64,000 nt of DNA from Amycolatopsis viridis (GCF_011758765.1 NZ_JAANOU010000001.1:3286001-3350000); one strand, 5' to 3'; counted from the first letter of the stretch, positions 1 to 8,602 are shown. Notes: generated by a model from the letters alone, not told the origin. Numbers and translations: made by a program.

Positions 1-1872
1 GTCGGCATCGAGGTCGCCGAGGTAGCGCAGCACGGTCGTGCGGGCCGGCGCGAGCGGTTCGGCGTCGCGCCCGGGGATCTCCGGGTAGGTCACCTTCGGG
101 GTGTCCAGCACCGCCCGCACGCGGAAGGTCACTCCCTCGACCGGCAGCATCTCGAACCGGTTGCCCGACCGGGCCTCGTAGGTGTCGTGGAACGAGGAGA
201 TCATGGTGCCGATCGCGGCACCGTCGATGGTGCCCGCCGGCACCGGGACGAACGGCGTATCCCAGCTCTGGCCGACCAGGTGGGCGTCCATGCTGCGGTG
301 GAAGGTCACCCGGGTCCCGGGGTCGAGGCGTTCGGCCAGCTGCGCCTCCATCTCGGTGAAGAGGGCATCGATCCGCGGCGCCGCCTCCGGGGTCAGCACC
401 AGGTAGGCGCTCCGGTTGGCGGTGAAGACCTGGTCGGCGGAGAGCAGGCCGAGAGCCGAGAACAGGCCCGGGTTGGGCGGCACGATCACCTGCTTGCAAT
501 GCACCGTGTCGAGCACTGCGGGCAGCAGCATCGGGCCGGCCGCCCCGTAGGCGACGAGGCTGTAGTCGCGCGGGTCGACGCCGTTCTTGATGGCGATGTT
601 GAACACGCCTTCGGCCATGTTGTTCACGGCCATCTCATAGGCGTAGCGCACCCGCTGCGCGAGCGTGAACTCCGAGTCCAGCGCCTCGAACGCCTGCCGG
701 GACAGCGCGGGGTCCAGCGTCATCTCGCCGCCGGCGAACCCGTGCGGGTCGATGATGCCGATCATCAGGCAGGTGTCGGTGGTGGTCGGCAGGGTGCCGC
801 CGCGGCCGTAGCACGCCGGGCCGGGCGCGGCTCCCGCGCTGTCCGGGCCCACCCGGATCTCACCGGCCGGTCCGATCGCGACGATGCTGCCGCCGCCGGC
901 GCCGATGCTGGAGATGTCGTTGGCCAGCGCGTTGACGACGAGGTCGTGTTCGAGCTCGAAGGTGGTGTTGACGAACGGTTCCCCGCCCGTCACGACGCTG
1001 ATGTCGCAGGAGGTGCCGCCGACGTCCGCGCAGAGCAGGTCCTTCTCCCCGATCAGCTCGCCGAAGTGCGCACACGCGACGGTGCCCGCAGCCGGCCCGG
1101 AGAAGACGATGCGGAAGGGGTGCTCCATCGCCCGTCCGGAGGGGACGAGGGTGGCCGCGCAGTCGGCGAAGTTGAGCTGCCCGGTGAAGCCGAGCTCGGC
1201 GAGCCCCTTCTCCAGCCGGGCCGTGTAGTCCGAGTAGATGATCTTCATGAAGGTGTCGATCACCGTCGTGGACGCCCGCGCGTACTCCTTGGCCAGCGGG
1301 GAGACGTCACTGGAGATCGAGCACGGGACATCACCCAGGACCTCGCGCACGAGCTCGCGCAGGCGCACCTCGTGCGCCGGGTTGACGTAGGCGTTGATCA
1401 GGCAGATCGCCACGCCCGTGACGCCGCAGCGCCGCAGCACGTCCAGCTCGGCGCGCGCCTGGGCTTCGTCCAGTTCGAACAGCACGCCGCCGTCGGCGGT
1501 GATGCGCTCGCGGATGCCCCGGCGCAGGTACCGCTGGACCAGCGGGCGCGCGGCGTCGCCGAAGCTGCGGCGCCAGCGCGGGTCCAGGATGGCCGCCGCC
1601 GGGCGCCACACCCGTCCCATGTCGAGGATGTCCCGGTGCCCCTCGGTGGTGAGGAACCCGATCTTGGGCAGGCGCCGGGTGATCACGGCGTTCAAGCCGT
1701 GCGTGCTGGCGTGATTGAACACCGTGGCGCCCTCGACGCCGAGCGTTGCGGCGCCGGCCAGGACGGGACCGGAGACGTCGGTGTAGTCGGTGGACACCTT
1801 CGCGGTCCGGATCCGCCCGTCCTGCAGGGCTACCACGTCGGTGAACGTGCCGCCCACATCCACTGCGATCAT
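1..1872 (-). CDS. Hydantoinase A / acetophenone carboxylase-like ATPase subunit (partial, C-terminus outside window)
   Basis: Predicted ATP-dependent amidohydrolase or carboxylase subunit of the HyuA/oxoprolinase superfamily. About 624 residues are visible before the window edge; family members are usually near 690. The N-terminus has the ATP-binding signature DVGGTFTD (residues 5-12), and a second phosphate-binding motif, CADVGGTSCDIS, lies mid-protein in the hydantoinase A domain. The ATG at 1872 is preceded by GAAGGAG. The start lies 15 nt downstream of a small zinc-ribbon gene, so the two are co-transcribed. HyuA proteins normally work with a HyuB subunit, which would lie left of the window. 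Substrate cannot be read from sequence: hydantoins, 5-oxoproline or ketone carboxylation are all possible. Family call is firm, reaction is open. Confidence 0.88.
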   Translation of the reverse strand, partial: MIAVDVGGTFTDVVALQDGRIRTAKVSTDYTDVSGPVLAGAATLGVEGATVFNHASTHGLNAVITRRLPKIGFLTTEGHRDILDMGRVWRPAAAILDPRWRRSFGDAARPLVQRYLRRGIRERITADGGVLFELDEAQARAELDVLRRCGVTGVAICLINAYVNPAHEVRLRELVREVLGDVPCSISSDVSPLAKEYARASTTVIDTFMKIIYSDYTARLEKGLAELGFTGQLNFADCAATLVPSGRAMEHPFRIVFSGPAAGTVACAHFGELIGEKDLLCADVGGTSCDISVVTGGEPFVNTTFELEHDLVVNALANDISSIGAGGGSIVAIGPAGEIRVGPDSAGAAPGPACYGRGGTLPTTTDTCLMIGIIDPHGFAGGEMTLDPALSRQAFEALDSEFTLAQRVRYAYEMAVNNMAEGVFNIAIKNGVDPRDYSLVAYGAAGPMLLPAVLDTVHCKQVIVPPNPGLFSALGLLSADQVFTANRSAYLVLTPEAAPRIDALFTEMEAQLAERLDPGTRVTFHRSMDAHLVGQSWDTPFVPVPAGTIDGAAIGTMISSFHDTYEARSGNRFEMLPVEGVTFRVRAVLDTPKVTYPEIPGRDAEPLAPARTTVLRYLGDLDAD

Positions 1873-1887
1873 CGGTCGGCTCCTTCG

Positions 1888-2097
1888 TTACAGCGAATCG
1901 GACAGCAGCTGGATCGGGCCGAGGCGTGACCACGGCTCGCGTTCGACCGAATACAGACAGCTCTGGCACTTGACGACCTGGAACCAGCCGCCCTCGGACA
2001 CCACGGGGTAGCGCCGCAGCTCCTCGGCGCCGCACCGGGGACAGGGGCCGTCGACCGGGATCCGCTCGAGAACCGGGTTCTGTTGAATTTTGTTCAT
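1888..2097 (-). CDS. Small zinc-ribbon protein coupled to the HyuA-like gene
   Basis: A 69-residue protein with two CxxC pairs (Cys19/22 and Cys44/47) separated by about 21 residues, the layout of a rubredoxin-like zinc ribbon. The ATG at 2097 follows a GGAG about ten bases upstream, and the stop is 15 nt before the HyuA-like start. Small zinc-ribbon proteins accompany several hydantoinase/acetone-carboxylase-type enzymes and may be a structural subunit; that role is inference from the linkage. It is the first gene of this leftward unit, transcribed from the AT-rich gap it shares with the divergent AraC gene. A longer upstream reading is possible but has no ribosome site. Confidence 0.72.
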   Translation of the reverse strand: MNKIQQNPVLERIPVDGPCPRCGAEELRRYPVVSEGGWFQVVKCQSCLYSVEREPWSRLGPIQLLSDSL

Positions 2098-2235
2098 ATC
2101 CGCACAACTCCACTGGTGTGCTCGGTGGTGACCGCGCGTTCTCGCGCTCGTTGGAGAACGTAGGACCGGGGTGATGCGGACCACCATCCCCTGCGCGAAG
2201 GCGGGCATCCGCTTTCCGAAGGCGCCGACGGCTTC

Positions 2236-2255
2236 GAATAATATGATATATTTAA
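2236..2255. promoter_or_regulatory. AT-rich box between divergent HyuA operon and AraC gene
   Basis: A run of about 20 A/T-dominated bases (contains AATATGATATATT) in otherwise very GC-rich DNA, roughly midway between divergent starts at 2097 and 2287. It may be a -10 region plus operator for one or both units. Similar boxes precede most transcription units up to 15 kb. Confidence 0.5.
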
Positions 2256-2286
2256 GGCAGCACGACGGAGTGCGAGGAGGCAAACC

Positions 2287-3258
2287 ATGCCCGACAGCCA
2301 GGACGGCCAGGCTCCCCTCACCTTCCACACGGACGACCTCGACATCGCGCGCGAGCAGGTGAGCCGGACCTTCGCCAGTCACGACGTCCACGTGGCGAAC
2401 AGCCGGGACCTGAACTTCCGGCTCGAGCTCGCGCCGTCACCGCGCCTGACCATCGGGCGGATGTCCTACGGCGCCGACACCACGATCCTCGGGCCCCCGA
2501 TGCGGCTCTGCTACCACGTCAACCTACCGGTGACGGGCCGGAGCACGGTCGAGCAGAACGGTGTTCGCCGGAGCTTCGTCGCCGGCGAGGCCGGCGTGGC
2601 GTTCGTCCCGCAGGCGCCGGTGCTGGTGCAGTGGAGCGCCGATTCCTGGCAGTACCACGTCAAGCTGCCCAAGGACCTCCTGGAGGCGCACGCCGCCAAG
2701 CTCACCGGGCACACGGCGGGCGGCGAGATCCGCTTCGACCTCACCTTCGGGCTCGGTTCCGGTCCCGGCCAGGCCCTCGTCGCCACCGCGGGCTTCCTGT
2801 ACGCCGAACTCACCCGCCCGGGTGGGATCGGGACGATCCCGGCGGCGTGCCACGAGCTGGAGTCCGCCCTCATGACCCAGCTGCTGATGACGCTGCCCAG
2901 CCAGATCAGCCCGGCCCTGCACAGCAAGCCCGCGCACACCCGGCTGTCGAAGATCCGCGAGGTCGTGGACTACATCGACAACCATCCCGGGGACGAGATC
3001 ACCACGGCCGACCTCGCCGCGATGGCCGGGGTCAGCGCCCGCGCCCTGCAGGCCGGGTTCCAGGAGGTGGTCGGCATGTCGCCCACCGCGTATCTGCGCG
3101 GCGTCCGCCTGGACCGGGTGCACCTGGAGCTGCTCGGCGGCGCTCAAGGCACGGTCACCGAGATCGCGGCGCGGTGGGGCTTCTTCCACCCCGGCCGCTT
3201 CGCCCGCCAGTACCGGGAGCGCTTCGGGCAACTGCCCTCCGACACCGCCCGGCGATGA
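2287..3258 (+). CDS. AraC-family transcriptional regulator
   Basis: 323-residue regulator with an N-terminal AraC-binding-like domain (about residues 20-190, cupin-type, similar to the AraC_binding_2 group) and a C-terminal double helix-turn-helix (about 225-322; the second helix unit ends in RFARQYRERFGQLPS, typical of AraC proteins). ATG 2287 sits 7 bases after GGAGG. It is divergent from the zinc-ribbon/HyuA unit and converges, with only 7 nt between stops, on the racemase-like gene. Proteins of this subclass usually activate an adjacent catabolic operon in response to its substrate. The divergent HyuA unit is therefore the likely target, which is inference. Confidence 0.9.
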   Translation: MPDSQDGQAPLTFHTDDLDIAREQVSRTFASHDVHVANSRDLNFRLELAPSPRLTIGRMSYGADTTILGPPMRLCYHVNLPVTGRSTVEQNGVRRSFVAGEAGVAFVPQAPVLVQWSADSWQYHVKLPKDLLEAHAAKLTGHTAGGEIRFDLTFGLGSGPGQALVATAGFLYAELTRPGGIGTIPAACHELESALMTQLLMTLPSQISPALHSKPAHTRLSKIREVVDYIDNHPGDEITTADLAAMAGVSARALQAGFQEVVGMSPTAYLRGVRLDRVHLELLGGAQGTVTEIAARWGFFHPGRFARQYRERFGQLPSDTARR

Positions 3259-3265
3259 CCCGCGG

Positions 3266-4540
3266 TCAGGCCGAGCGGTCCCCCAGCCCGCGCGCCGCGG
3301 TCGACCACTCGTGGACCAGCTTGCGCAGGTCCAGCTCGTCCGCCGACGGCGCCTGGGGCTCGCGGGCCGGTGTCCGGCTGAACCGGGGCGCCGGGCGCGG
3401 GTGCAGCACGTCGCCGACCCGGGCGAACACCCCGCGCCCGGCGTTGTGCGGGTGGTCCGCCGCCTCGTCGAAGGTCAGCACCGGGGTCACGCACGCGTCG
3501 GTGCCCGCGTAGATCTCCGCCCATTCGTCGCGGGACTTCCGCGCCAGGGCGGCGGCGATCAGCTCCCGCAACCGGGGCCAGGCGTCCCGGTCGTCCTGGG
3601 CGGGCCAGTCCGCCGTGCCGACGCCGAGCCGGGCCACGAACTCCCGGTAGAAGTCGGGTTCGAGAGCTCCGACCGCCAGGTAGCGCCCGTCCGCGCACCG
3701 GTAGGTGTCGTAGAACGGCGCGCCCGAGTCCAGGTAGTTGGTGCCCGGGTCGTCGCTGTAGCGTCCGGCCGCCCGCAGACCCTGGATCTTCGCGGTCAGC
3801 AGCGCCACCCCGTCGACCATCGCGGCGTCGACCACCTGGCCACGCCCCGAGGACCGCGCCTCCAGCACCGCGCACACGATGCCGAACGCCGCGACCAGCG
3901 CCCCGCCCGCGTAGTCGCCGAGCAGGTTGATCGGCGGCCGCGGAGCCTCGCCGGCCCGCGCCATCGCGTACAGCGCACCGGTCTGCGCCACGTAGTTGAT
4001 GTCGTGACCCGCCTCGCGCGCGAGCGGTCCGGTCTGGCCGTAGCCGGTCAGACGCGCGTAGACGATCGCCGGATTGCGCCGCAGCAGCACCTCCGGTCCG
4101 AGCCCGAGGCGTTCGGCCACCCCGGGCCGGAAACCCTCGATGAACACGTCCGCGGCGCCGGCCAGGCGCAGCACGTCCTCGACACCCTCAGCACTCTTCA
4201 GATCCGCCGCGACCGCCCCGACACCCCGGTTGGCGAGGTCGTGCTCGGGGCGCAGCCCGTCGGTCTGGCCGAGGGCGCGGGCGCGCCGGTTCGGCGGACG
4301 CGTGACCCGCACGACCTCCGCGCCCATGTCCGCCAGGAGCATGCTCGCGAACGGCGTCGGCCCCATCCCGGCAAGCGCGACGACGCGCACCCCGGACAGG
4401 GGGCCGCCGACCGGGGCGTCCCCACCACCGGTGTGCAGCCCACCCACCAGGCTGCCCTCACCACCGGCGCGCGGCCCGCCCACCGGAGCGTCCTCACCAC
4501 CGGTGCCGTCCTCGCGACGGGTGTGCGGTTGGGGCGTCAT
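3266..4540 (-). CDS. Alpha-methylacyl-CoA racemase-like family III CoA-transferase
   Basis: 424 residues of the CaiB/BaiF superfamily. The three catalytic residues of M. tuberculosis MCR (His126, Asp156, Glu241) have counterparts at His179 (GHDINY), Asp209 (GDYAGG) and Glu294, with identical spacing. This favours 2-methylacyl-CoA epimerisation over CoA transfer. The core is shifted by about 53 residues because of an N-terminal extension (residues 10-50) built from imperfect Gly-Gly-rich repeats. ATG 4540 has GGGAG about 8 bases upstream; starting farther upstream would read through the promoter. A start inside the extension (near residue 45) cannot be excluded. The gene is divergent from the MHS transporter, which may import the acid whose CoA ester this enzyme handles. 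Confidence 0.85.
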   Translation of the reverse strand: MTPQPHTRREDGTGGEDAPVGGPRAGGEGSLVGGLHTGGGDAPVGGPLSGVRVVALAGMGPTPFASMLLADMGAEVVRVTRPPNRRARALGQTDGLRPEHDLANRGVGAVAADLKSAEGVEDVLRLAGAADVFIEGFRPGVAERLGLGPEVLLRRNPAIVYARLTGYGQTGPLAREAGHDINYVAQTGALYAMARAGEAPRPPINLLGDYAGGALVAAFGIVCAVLEARSSGRGQVVDAAMVDGVALLTAKIQGLRAAGRYSDDPGTNYLDSGAPFYDTYRCADGRYLAVGALEPDFYREFVARLGVGTADWPAQDDRDAWPRLRELIAAALARKSRDEWAEIYAGTDACVTPVLTFDEAADHPHNAGRGVFARVGDVLHPRPAPRFSRTPAREPQAPSADELDLRKLVHEWSTAARGLGDRSA

Positions 4541-4585
4541 CGTCTGCTCCCTCGCGGTGTCGTCCTGCGTCAAAGCGCCATGCTC

Positions 4586-4655
4586 GTGCATGAAATATAA
4601 TATTGTCAACCGCTTTACCAGGGCTTCCTGTCTTGACATATGAAATTTCATGCAC
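4586..4655. promoter_or_regulatory. Divergent promoter pair with repeated operator arms
   Basis: GTGCATGAAAT at 4586-4596 recurs as a perfect inverted copy at 4645-4655. Each arm lies just downstream of a TTGACA hexamer pointing away from the centre (TTGTCAA at 4603 on the minus side, TTGACA at 4633 on the plus side). The right arm forms the 12-bp palindrome ATGAAATTTCAT (4640-4651). This looks like two -35 elements whose spacers or -10 regions are covered by one regulator, co-controlling the racemase-like gene and the transporter. Confidence 0.65.
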
Positions 4656-4719
4656 GATCGTTCCTCCTGTCGGGCGGCTCCGCCCGCTCCCCCACCCCCA
4701 ACACCGTGAGAGGTGTCCA

Positions 4720-6036
4720 ATGACGGCCACCGAAGGTAGCGTGCCGGCCCGGACGATGCGGCGTATCGCGATCGCCAGCGGTACCGGCACGGTCATCGAG
4801 TACTACGACTTCTTCGTCTTCGCGACCGCGGCCGCCCTGGTCTTCCCCAAGGTGTTCTTCCCCGCCCTGGGCTCGGCGGCCGGCACCGTCGCCTCGTTCG
4901 CCACGCTCGGCGTCGCGTTCGTGGCCCGCCCGCTCGGGTCGATCCTCTTCGGACACTTCGGCGACCGGCTCGGCCGCAAGCGGACCCTGGTCACCACGTT
5001 GCTCATCATGGGAGTGGCGACCGCGCTGGTCGGGCTGATGCCGACCGCGAACCAGGTCGGGGTGGCGGCCCCGATCCTCGTCGTGGCGCTGCGGGTCCTG
5101 CAGGGACTCGCCCTCGGCGGCGAGTGGACGGGCGCGACGCTGATGGCGGCGGAGAGCGCTCCGCGGTCGCGGCGCGGCTTCTGGTCGATGTTCGGCTCAC
5201 TGGGCGGCTCGATCGGTTTCGTGCTGGCGAGCGCGACGTTCCTGGTGACCGGGGCGACCATGAGCGAGCACGCGTTCGCCAGTTACGGCTGGCGCATCCC
5301 GTTCCTGGCGAGTTTCATCCTGGTGGCGGTCGGGCTGTTCGTCCGGCTCGCGGTGGACGAGACGCCGGTGTTCAAGGGCGAGGTCGCGCGGGGCGGCACC
5401 TCCGGCGCCCCGTTCGTGGAGGCCCTCAAGAGCCAGCCCCGCGAGATCGTCTTCGCGTCGGGCGTCCTGGTGATGGTGTTCGCGTTCTACTACCTGGCCG
5501 TCGGGTACCTCATCAACTACGGCACCGCCGTGCTGAAGCTGAGCCGCCCCACGGTCCTGTCGATCGGCATCGTTTCCGGCGCGGTGTTCGGGATCGCGAT
5601 CGTGCTGGGCGCGGCGATCTCGGACCGGGTCGGCCGACGGCGCATCATCCTGGCCGGGAACGCCGTCGCGCTGGTGTGGGCCCTGGTGCTGTTCCCCATC
5701 CTGGACAACGCTTCGGCGGTCACGTTCGCCCTGGGTTCCTGCGTGACCACCTTCATCGCCGGGTTCGCCTACGGCCCGGTGGGCGCGTTCATGCCGGAGC
5801 TCTTCCGCACGCGGTACCGCTACAGCGCGACCGGCTTCACCTACAACGTGGCCGGCGTCCTCGGCGGCGCGGTGCCCCCGCTCGTCGCGGCCGCCATCAC
5901 GGCGTCCTTCGGGGGATGGGCATTCGGCCTGTTCCTCGCCGTGCTCTGCCTGATCAGCCTGGGATGCACCCTCGCCCTGCGCGAGACCCGGCACGCCGAG
6001 ATGGACCAGCCGGCCGAGAAGGTGGCCCTGAAGTAG
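4720..6036 (+). CDS. MHS-family metabolite:H+ symporter (MFS)
   Basis: 438-residue inner-membrane transporter with about 12 hydrophobic segments. The N-terminal EYYDFFVFATAAALVFPKVFFP segment and the cytoplasmic-loop motif GHFGDRLGRKRTL are hallmarks of the metabolite:H+ symporter branch (ShiA/ProP/KgtP relatives), which imports carboxylates, betaines or shikimate-like acids. ATG 4720 follows GAGAGG by about 6 bases and matches the usual MHS N-terminus; upstream in-frame codons lie in the promoter. It is divergent from the racemase-like gene with shared operator arms, so it plausibly imports the substrate of this catabolic island. A perfect 12-bp hairpin follows the stop. Confidence 0.9.
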   Translation: MTATEGSVPARTMRRIAIASGTGTVIEYYDFFVFATAAALVFPKVFFPALGSAAGTVASFATLGVAFVARPLGSILFGHFGDRLGRKRTLVTTLLIMGVATALVGLMPTANQVGVAAPILVVALRVLQGLALGGEWTGATLMAAESAPRSRRGFWSMFGSLGGSIGFVLASATFLVTGATMSEHAFASYGWRIPFLASFILVAVGLFVRLAVDETPVFKGEVARGGTSGAPFVEALKSQPREIVFASGVLVMVFAFYYLAVGYLINYGTAVLKLSRPTVLSIGIVSGAVFGIAIVLGAAISDRVGRRRIILAGNAVALVWALVLFPILDNASAVTFALGSCVTTFIAGFAYGPVGAFMPELFRTRYRYSATGFTYNVAGVLGGAVPPLVAAAITASFGGWAFGLFLAVLCLISLGCTLALRETRHAEMDQPAEKVALK

Positions 6037-6043
6037 TCCGGCG

Positions 6044-6079
6044 GCGGCACCCACCCGGCGACGGCCCGGTGGGTGCCGC
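6044..6079 (+). terminator. Hairpin after the MHS transporter
   Basis: GCGGCACCCACC (6044-6055) pairs perfectly with GGTGGGTGCCGC (6068-6079) over a 12-nt loop, 8 nt after the transporter stop. There is no T-run, as is common for actinobacterial terminators. Confidence 0.65.
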
Positions 6080-6263
6080 AGCACTCCCGCGACAGCCGCC
6101 CAGCTGATCAGCTCGGCTACAACGACACACTTTCCGGTCGGGGCACTGGCGGCACAGCTGGGTCTCGAGGAGCGACTCGGGTTCGCTCCTGCTCCACCGG
6201 ATGCTGACGGCGACGCTGCCTGATGAGGGTGCCGAACCGGTGCCCGACGATCGGAGACCGGCG

Positions 6264-6536
6264 TCAAGCGGCATCGCGCACGGACTCCAGCGCAGCGATG
6301 CCCGCCGAAGTCACGAGGGCGCGGACCCGCTGCCCGACACGTCCTGGGTGCGCCGGTGCCACCAGGCCGCGACGGGCCAGCAGGTGCGCGGTGTACTGAT
6401 CGCAGCACGGCAGCCCGTCGAAGAACATGTCGGGTTCACTGCTCAGGACCATCTCGGCCCGGCCGGTGGCGGCCGCTCGCAGCATGGCGAGCGCCCGGCG
6501 GCTCAGGGCCTCGTCCTGGCGTGTTCCCGGGCTCAT
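6264..6536 (-). CDS. Hypothetical small protein, possible winged-helix
   Basis: A 90-residue protein of unknown function. ATG 6536 is preceded by GGAGG six bases upstream, the best start; an in-frame ATG farther upstream would read through the TGTATA inverted repeat. The C-terminal half (HLLARRGLVAP followed by RALVTSAGIAALE) resembles the recognition helix and wing of small MarR/PadR-like winged helices, but no full domain is evident. It stands alone between the transporter terminator and the hydrolase, and has its own AT-rich operator immediately upstream, which would suit an autoregulated small regulator. That idea is inference. Confidence 0.55.
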   Translation of the reverse strand: MSPGTRQDEALSRRALAMLRAAATGRAEMVLSSEPDMFFDGLPCCDQYTAHLLARRGLVAPAHPGRVGQRVRALVTSAGIAALESVRDAA

Positions 6537-6572
6537 GCTCGCCTCCGCTTCGATCGCCGCACAGAAGCATTT

Positions 6573-6587
6573 TGTATATTTTATACA
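6573..6587. promoter_or_regulatory. TGTATA-N3-TATACA operator
   Basis: Perfect inverted repeat TGTATA (6573-6578) and TATACA (6582-6587) with a TTT spacer, 37 nt upstream of the start of the small protein at 6536. TGTATAC-type palindromes are typical operators of FCD-class GntR repressors, and such a gene lies about 1.3 kb away. Confidence 0.6.
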
Positions 6588-6744
6588 GATGACGATGGGG
6601 GTCAACCCTGGCCCGGCACCCGTGGCCGACATCGCACTGTCCCGGGGGCGCGGACGCTTGCCGGCCCGGCCCGGCGTGGTTCACGGCGACCGCGGCGCAG
6701 TCGCCCCGGTCGCCGTGATCACGGCAGCGGTTCGCGACCCGCGC

Positions 6745-7641
6745 TCAGCCCTTGCTCAAGTTCTTCGTGAAGAACTCGGCCAGCTTCTCGACGGCCTGGG
6801 TGACGTACGGTTCCTTGTCGTACAGATCGACGTGGCTGGCGCCCTCGATCTGGACGAGCTCCGCGTTGTCACCTGCCCGCGACACCGCGTCCTCACTGAC
6901 CGGCAACGTCATCGCCCTGGTGCCGGCGATCATCAGCAGCGGGCGCGGCGCGATCTTGTCCACATCGCGGTACGCCGTGAACTGCGCCAGCTTGTCGGCG
7001 CTGCGGACCGCGATCGTGTTCGTGGCCCGTGGGTGCTGGGCACGAGGGGTCTTGTAGTAGTCGACGAACTCGGCGATCGCCTCCGGCGTCGACTCATCGG
7101 CAGCCTCGGGCAGCAGCGAGATCGTCGGCGCCTCGCCACCGGCGGCCTCCACGTTCCGGGCCTCCGCGGCCGCGTCCAGCAGCTGGTCGAAGGCCTTGTC
7201 GTCCCCGCCCGTGAGCCAGGCCGGCACGTCGGCGGCGCTGACCGTGGCCACCGCCTTCATGCGGCGGTCGGTCTGGGCGCTGTACACCACGTAACCACCC
7301 GACCCGCAGATGCCCAGAATGCCGATCCGCGCCGGGTCGACGTCGTCCCGGGTGGTCAGGTACGACACCGCGTTGCGGAAGTCGTCCGCGCGCTGGATGG
7401 GGTCTTCCAGGCCATGCGGCTCCCCCTCGCTCTCCCCCTGGTAAGCCGCGTCGAACGCCAGGGTCACGAAGCCGTGCTCGGCCAGCCGGCGGGCGTAGAG
7501 CCCGGCGGCCTGTTCCTTGACCCCCGTGGTCGGGTGACCGACCACGACGGCCGGCCGCCGCTCCGGCGTCGCGGTGTCAGGCGTGTAGACGTGCCCGGCC
7601 ACCATCAGGCCGTTGCTGGGAAAACGCACATCGGTCTTCAT
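6745..7641 (-). CDS. Alpha/beta hydrolase (dienelactone-hydrolase / YcjY-like)
   Basis: 298-residue cytoplasmic hydrolase of the alpha/beta fold. The nucleophile elbow is in GILGICGSGGYVVYS, where either Cys or Ser of the GICGSGG segment may be the nucleophile, as in YcjY/dienelactone-hydrolase-like proteins. The oxyanion region is around VVVGHPTTGVKEQ and the general-base His is in GASHVDLY near the C-terminus. ATG 7641 follows GGAGGTGA. It is divergent from the GntR regulator with the AT-rich gap between them, so it is likely in that regulator's control. It could cleave an ester or lactone intermediate of the island's pathway; substrate unknown. Confidence 0.85.
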   Translation of the reverse strand: MKTDVRFPSNGLMVAGHVYTPDTATPERRPAVVVGHPTTGVKEQAAGLYARRLAEHGFVTLAFDAAYQGESEGEPHGLEDPIQRADDFRNAVSYLTTRDDVDPARIGILGICGSGGYVVYSAQTDRRMKAVATVSAADVPAWLTGGDDKAFDQLLDAAAEARNVEAAGGEAPTISLLPEAADESTPEAIAEFVDYYKTPRAQHPRATNTIAVRSADKLAQFTAYRDVDKIAPRPLLMIAGTRAMTLPVSEDAVSRAGDNAELVQIEGASHVDLYDKEPYVTQAVEKLAEFFTKNLSKG

Positions 7642-7805
7642 GGCTGAAGTCACCTCCGGGTGACGGGTCTGGGATCTCGTGCGGGTGCCGCTTCGCAGCA
7701 CCCGTGATTCCAACGGTCCCGGATCCGGCTGCACGGGAGAAGGACCAACGTCATCCCAGGAGAGAACCGTCCCCCCTCCACGGCAGGAGGCGCGGACAAC
7801 ATCGC

Positions 7806-7826
7806 GTATTGAGTATGATGTATTGC
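7806..7826. promoter_or_regulatory. AT-rich box upstream of the GntR gene
   Basis: A stretch with repeated GTATTG/GTATGATG/GTATTGC motifs ending about 54 nt before the GntR start at 7880 and lying between it and the divergent hydrolase. It is a likely autoregulatory operator or promoter core. Confidence 0.45.
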
Positions 7827-7879
7827 AGGTGCGTTACCATCGACGAGGTGCGGATGCCGGTCGCCGGACGGGAGTGACG

Positions 7880-8581
7880 ATGACGGAGAACGTGATGCCG
7901 ATGCGCGGACGAGGGGCGGCCAGGCAGCAACTGCCCGAGGAAGTGGCTTCGTACGTGCGGGAGCTGATCATCTCGGGCGAGGTGCGGCCGGGCGAGTTCC
8001 TCCGGCTCGAGCCCATCGCGGAAGCCGTCGGAGTGAGCAACACCCCGGTGCGGGAGGGTCTGCTGTCACTGCGCAGCGAGGGGTTCGTCGAACTGGTCCC
8101 GCGCCGCGGGTTCGTGGTCGCGCCGTTCAGCGAACAGGACGTGCGGGACCTGTTCTGGACGCAGGCGCAGCTCGCCGGCGAGCTGACCGCCCGCGCCGCT
8201 CGCACGATCACCGCGGACGGGCTGGCGCGTTTGGAGGCCAACGTCGACGAGTTCATGAAGGCGATCGCCGACGGACGCGAGGACCGGGTGGCCGAAATCG
8301 GTCACCAGTTCCACCGGGAGATCAACCTCGCGGCCGACTCGCACCGCCTGGCCAGGTTGCTGAACTCCGTGGTCAAGCACCTGCCGAACCGCTTCTACGC
8401 CGAGATCGAAGGCACCGTGACGGGTAGCCAGGAGGCCCATCCGCTCATCCTCGAGGCCATTCGCAAGCGCGCCGCGCGGAAAGCGCAGTCGCTGATGGCC
8501 GAGCACATCCTCGACAGCGGCGAACACCTGGTCGAGATGCTGCGCAAGCGCGGGGTGTGGGCCGAGACCTCCAGCGCCTGA
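7880..8581 (+). CDS. GntR-family regulator with FCD domain
   Basis: 233-residue transcriptional repressor. Residues about 20-85 form the GntR winged helix (VRPGEFLRLEPIAEAVGVSNTPVREGLLSLRSEGFVELVPRRGFVV). Residues about 90-225 are the all-helical FCD ligand domain, including the HQFHREI motif whose His residues usually bind a metal. ATG 7880 lies 4 bases after GGGAGTGA; longer readings have no ribosome site. FCD proteins sense small carboxylates or acyl-CoAs and bind short TNGTATACNA-like palindromes, so the AT-rich boxes in this region are good candidates for its regulon (inference). It is convergent with the MmyB-type regulator through a shared hairpin. Confidence 0.92.
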   Translation: MTENVMPMRGRGAARQQLPEEVASYVRELIISGEVRPGEFLRLEPIAEAVGVSNTPVREGLLSLRSEGFVELVPRRGFVVAPFSEQDVRDLFWTQAQLAGELTARAARTITADGLARLEANVDEFMKAIADGREDRVAEIGHQFHREINLAADSHRLARLLNSVVKHLPNRFYAEIEGTVTGSQEAHPLILEAIRKRAARKAQSLMAEHILDSGEHLVEMLRKRGVWAETSSA

Positions 8582-8602
8582 TCCGGCCACGGGTACAGCA
8601 CC

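Noticed and set aside
187-1929. Long plus-strand frame at the left edge
   Set aside because: It is antisense to the HyuA-like gene, which has clear ATP-binding motifs on the minus strand.
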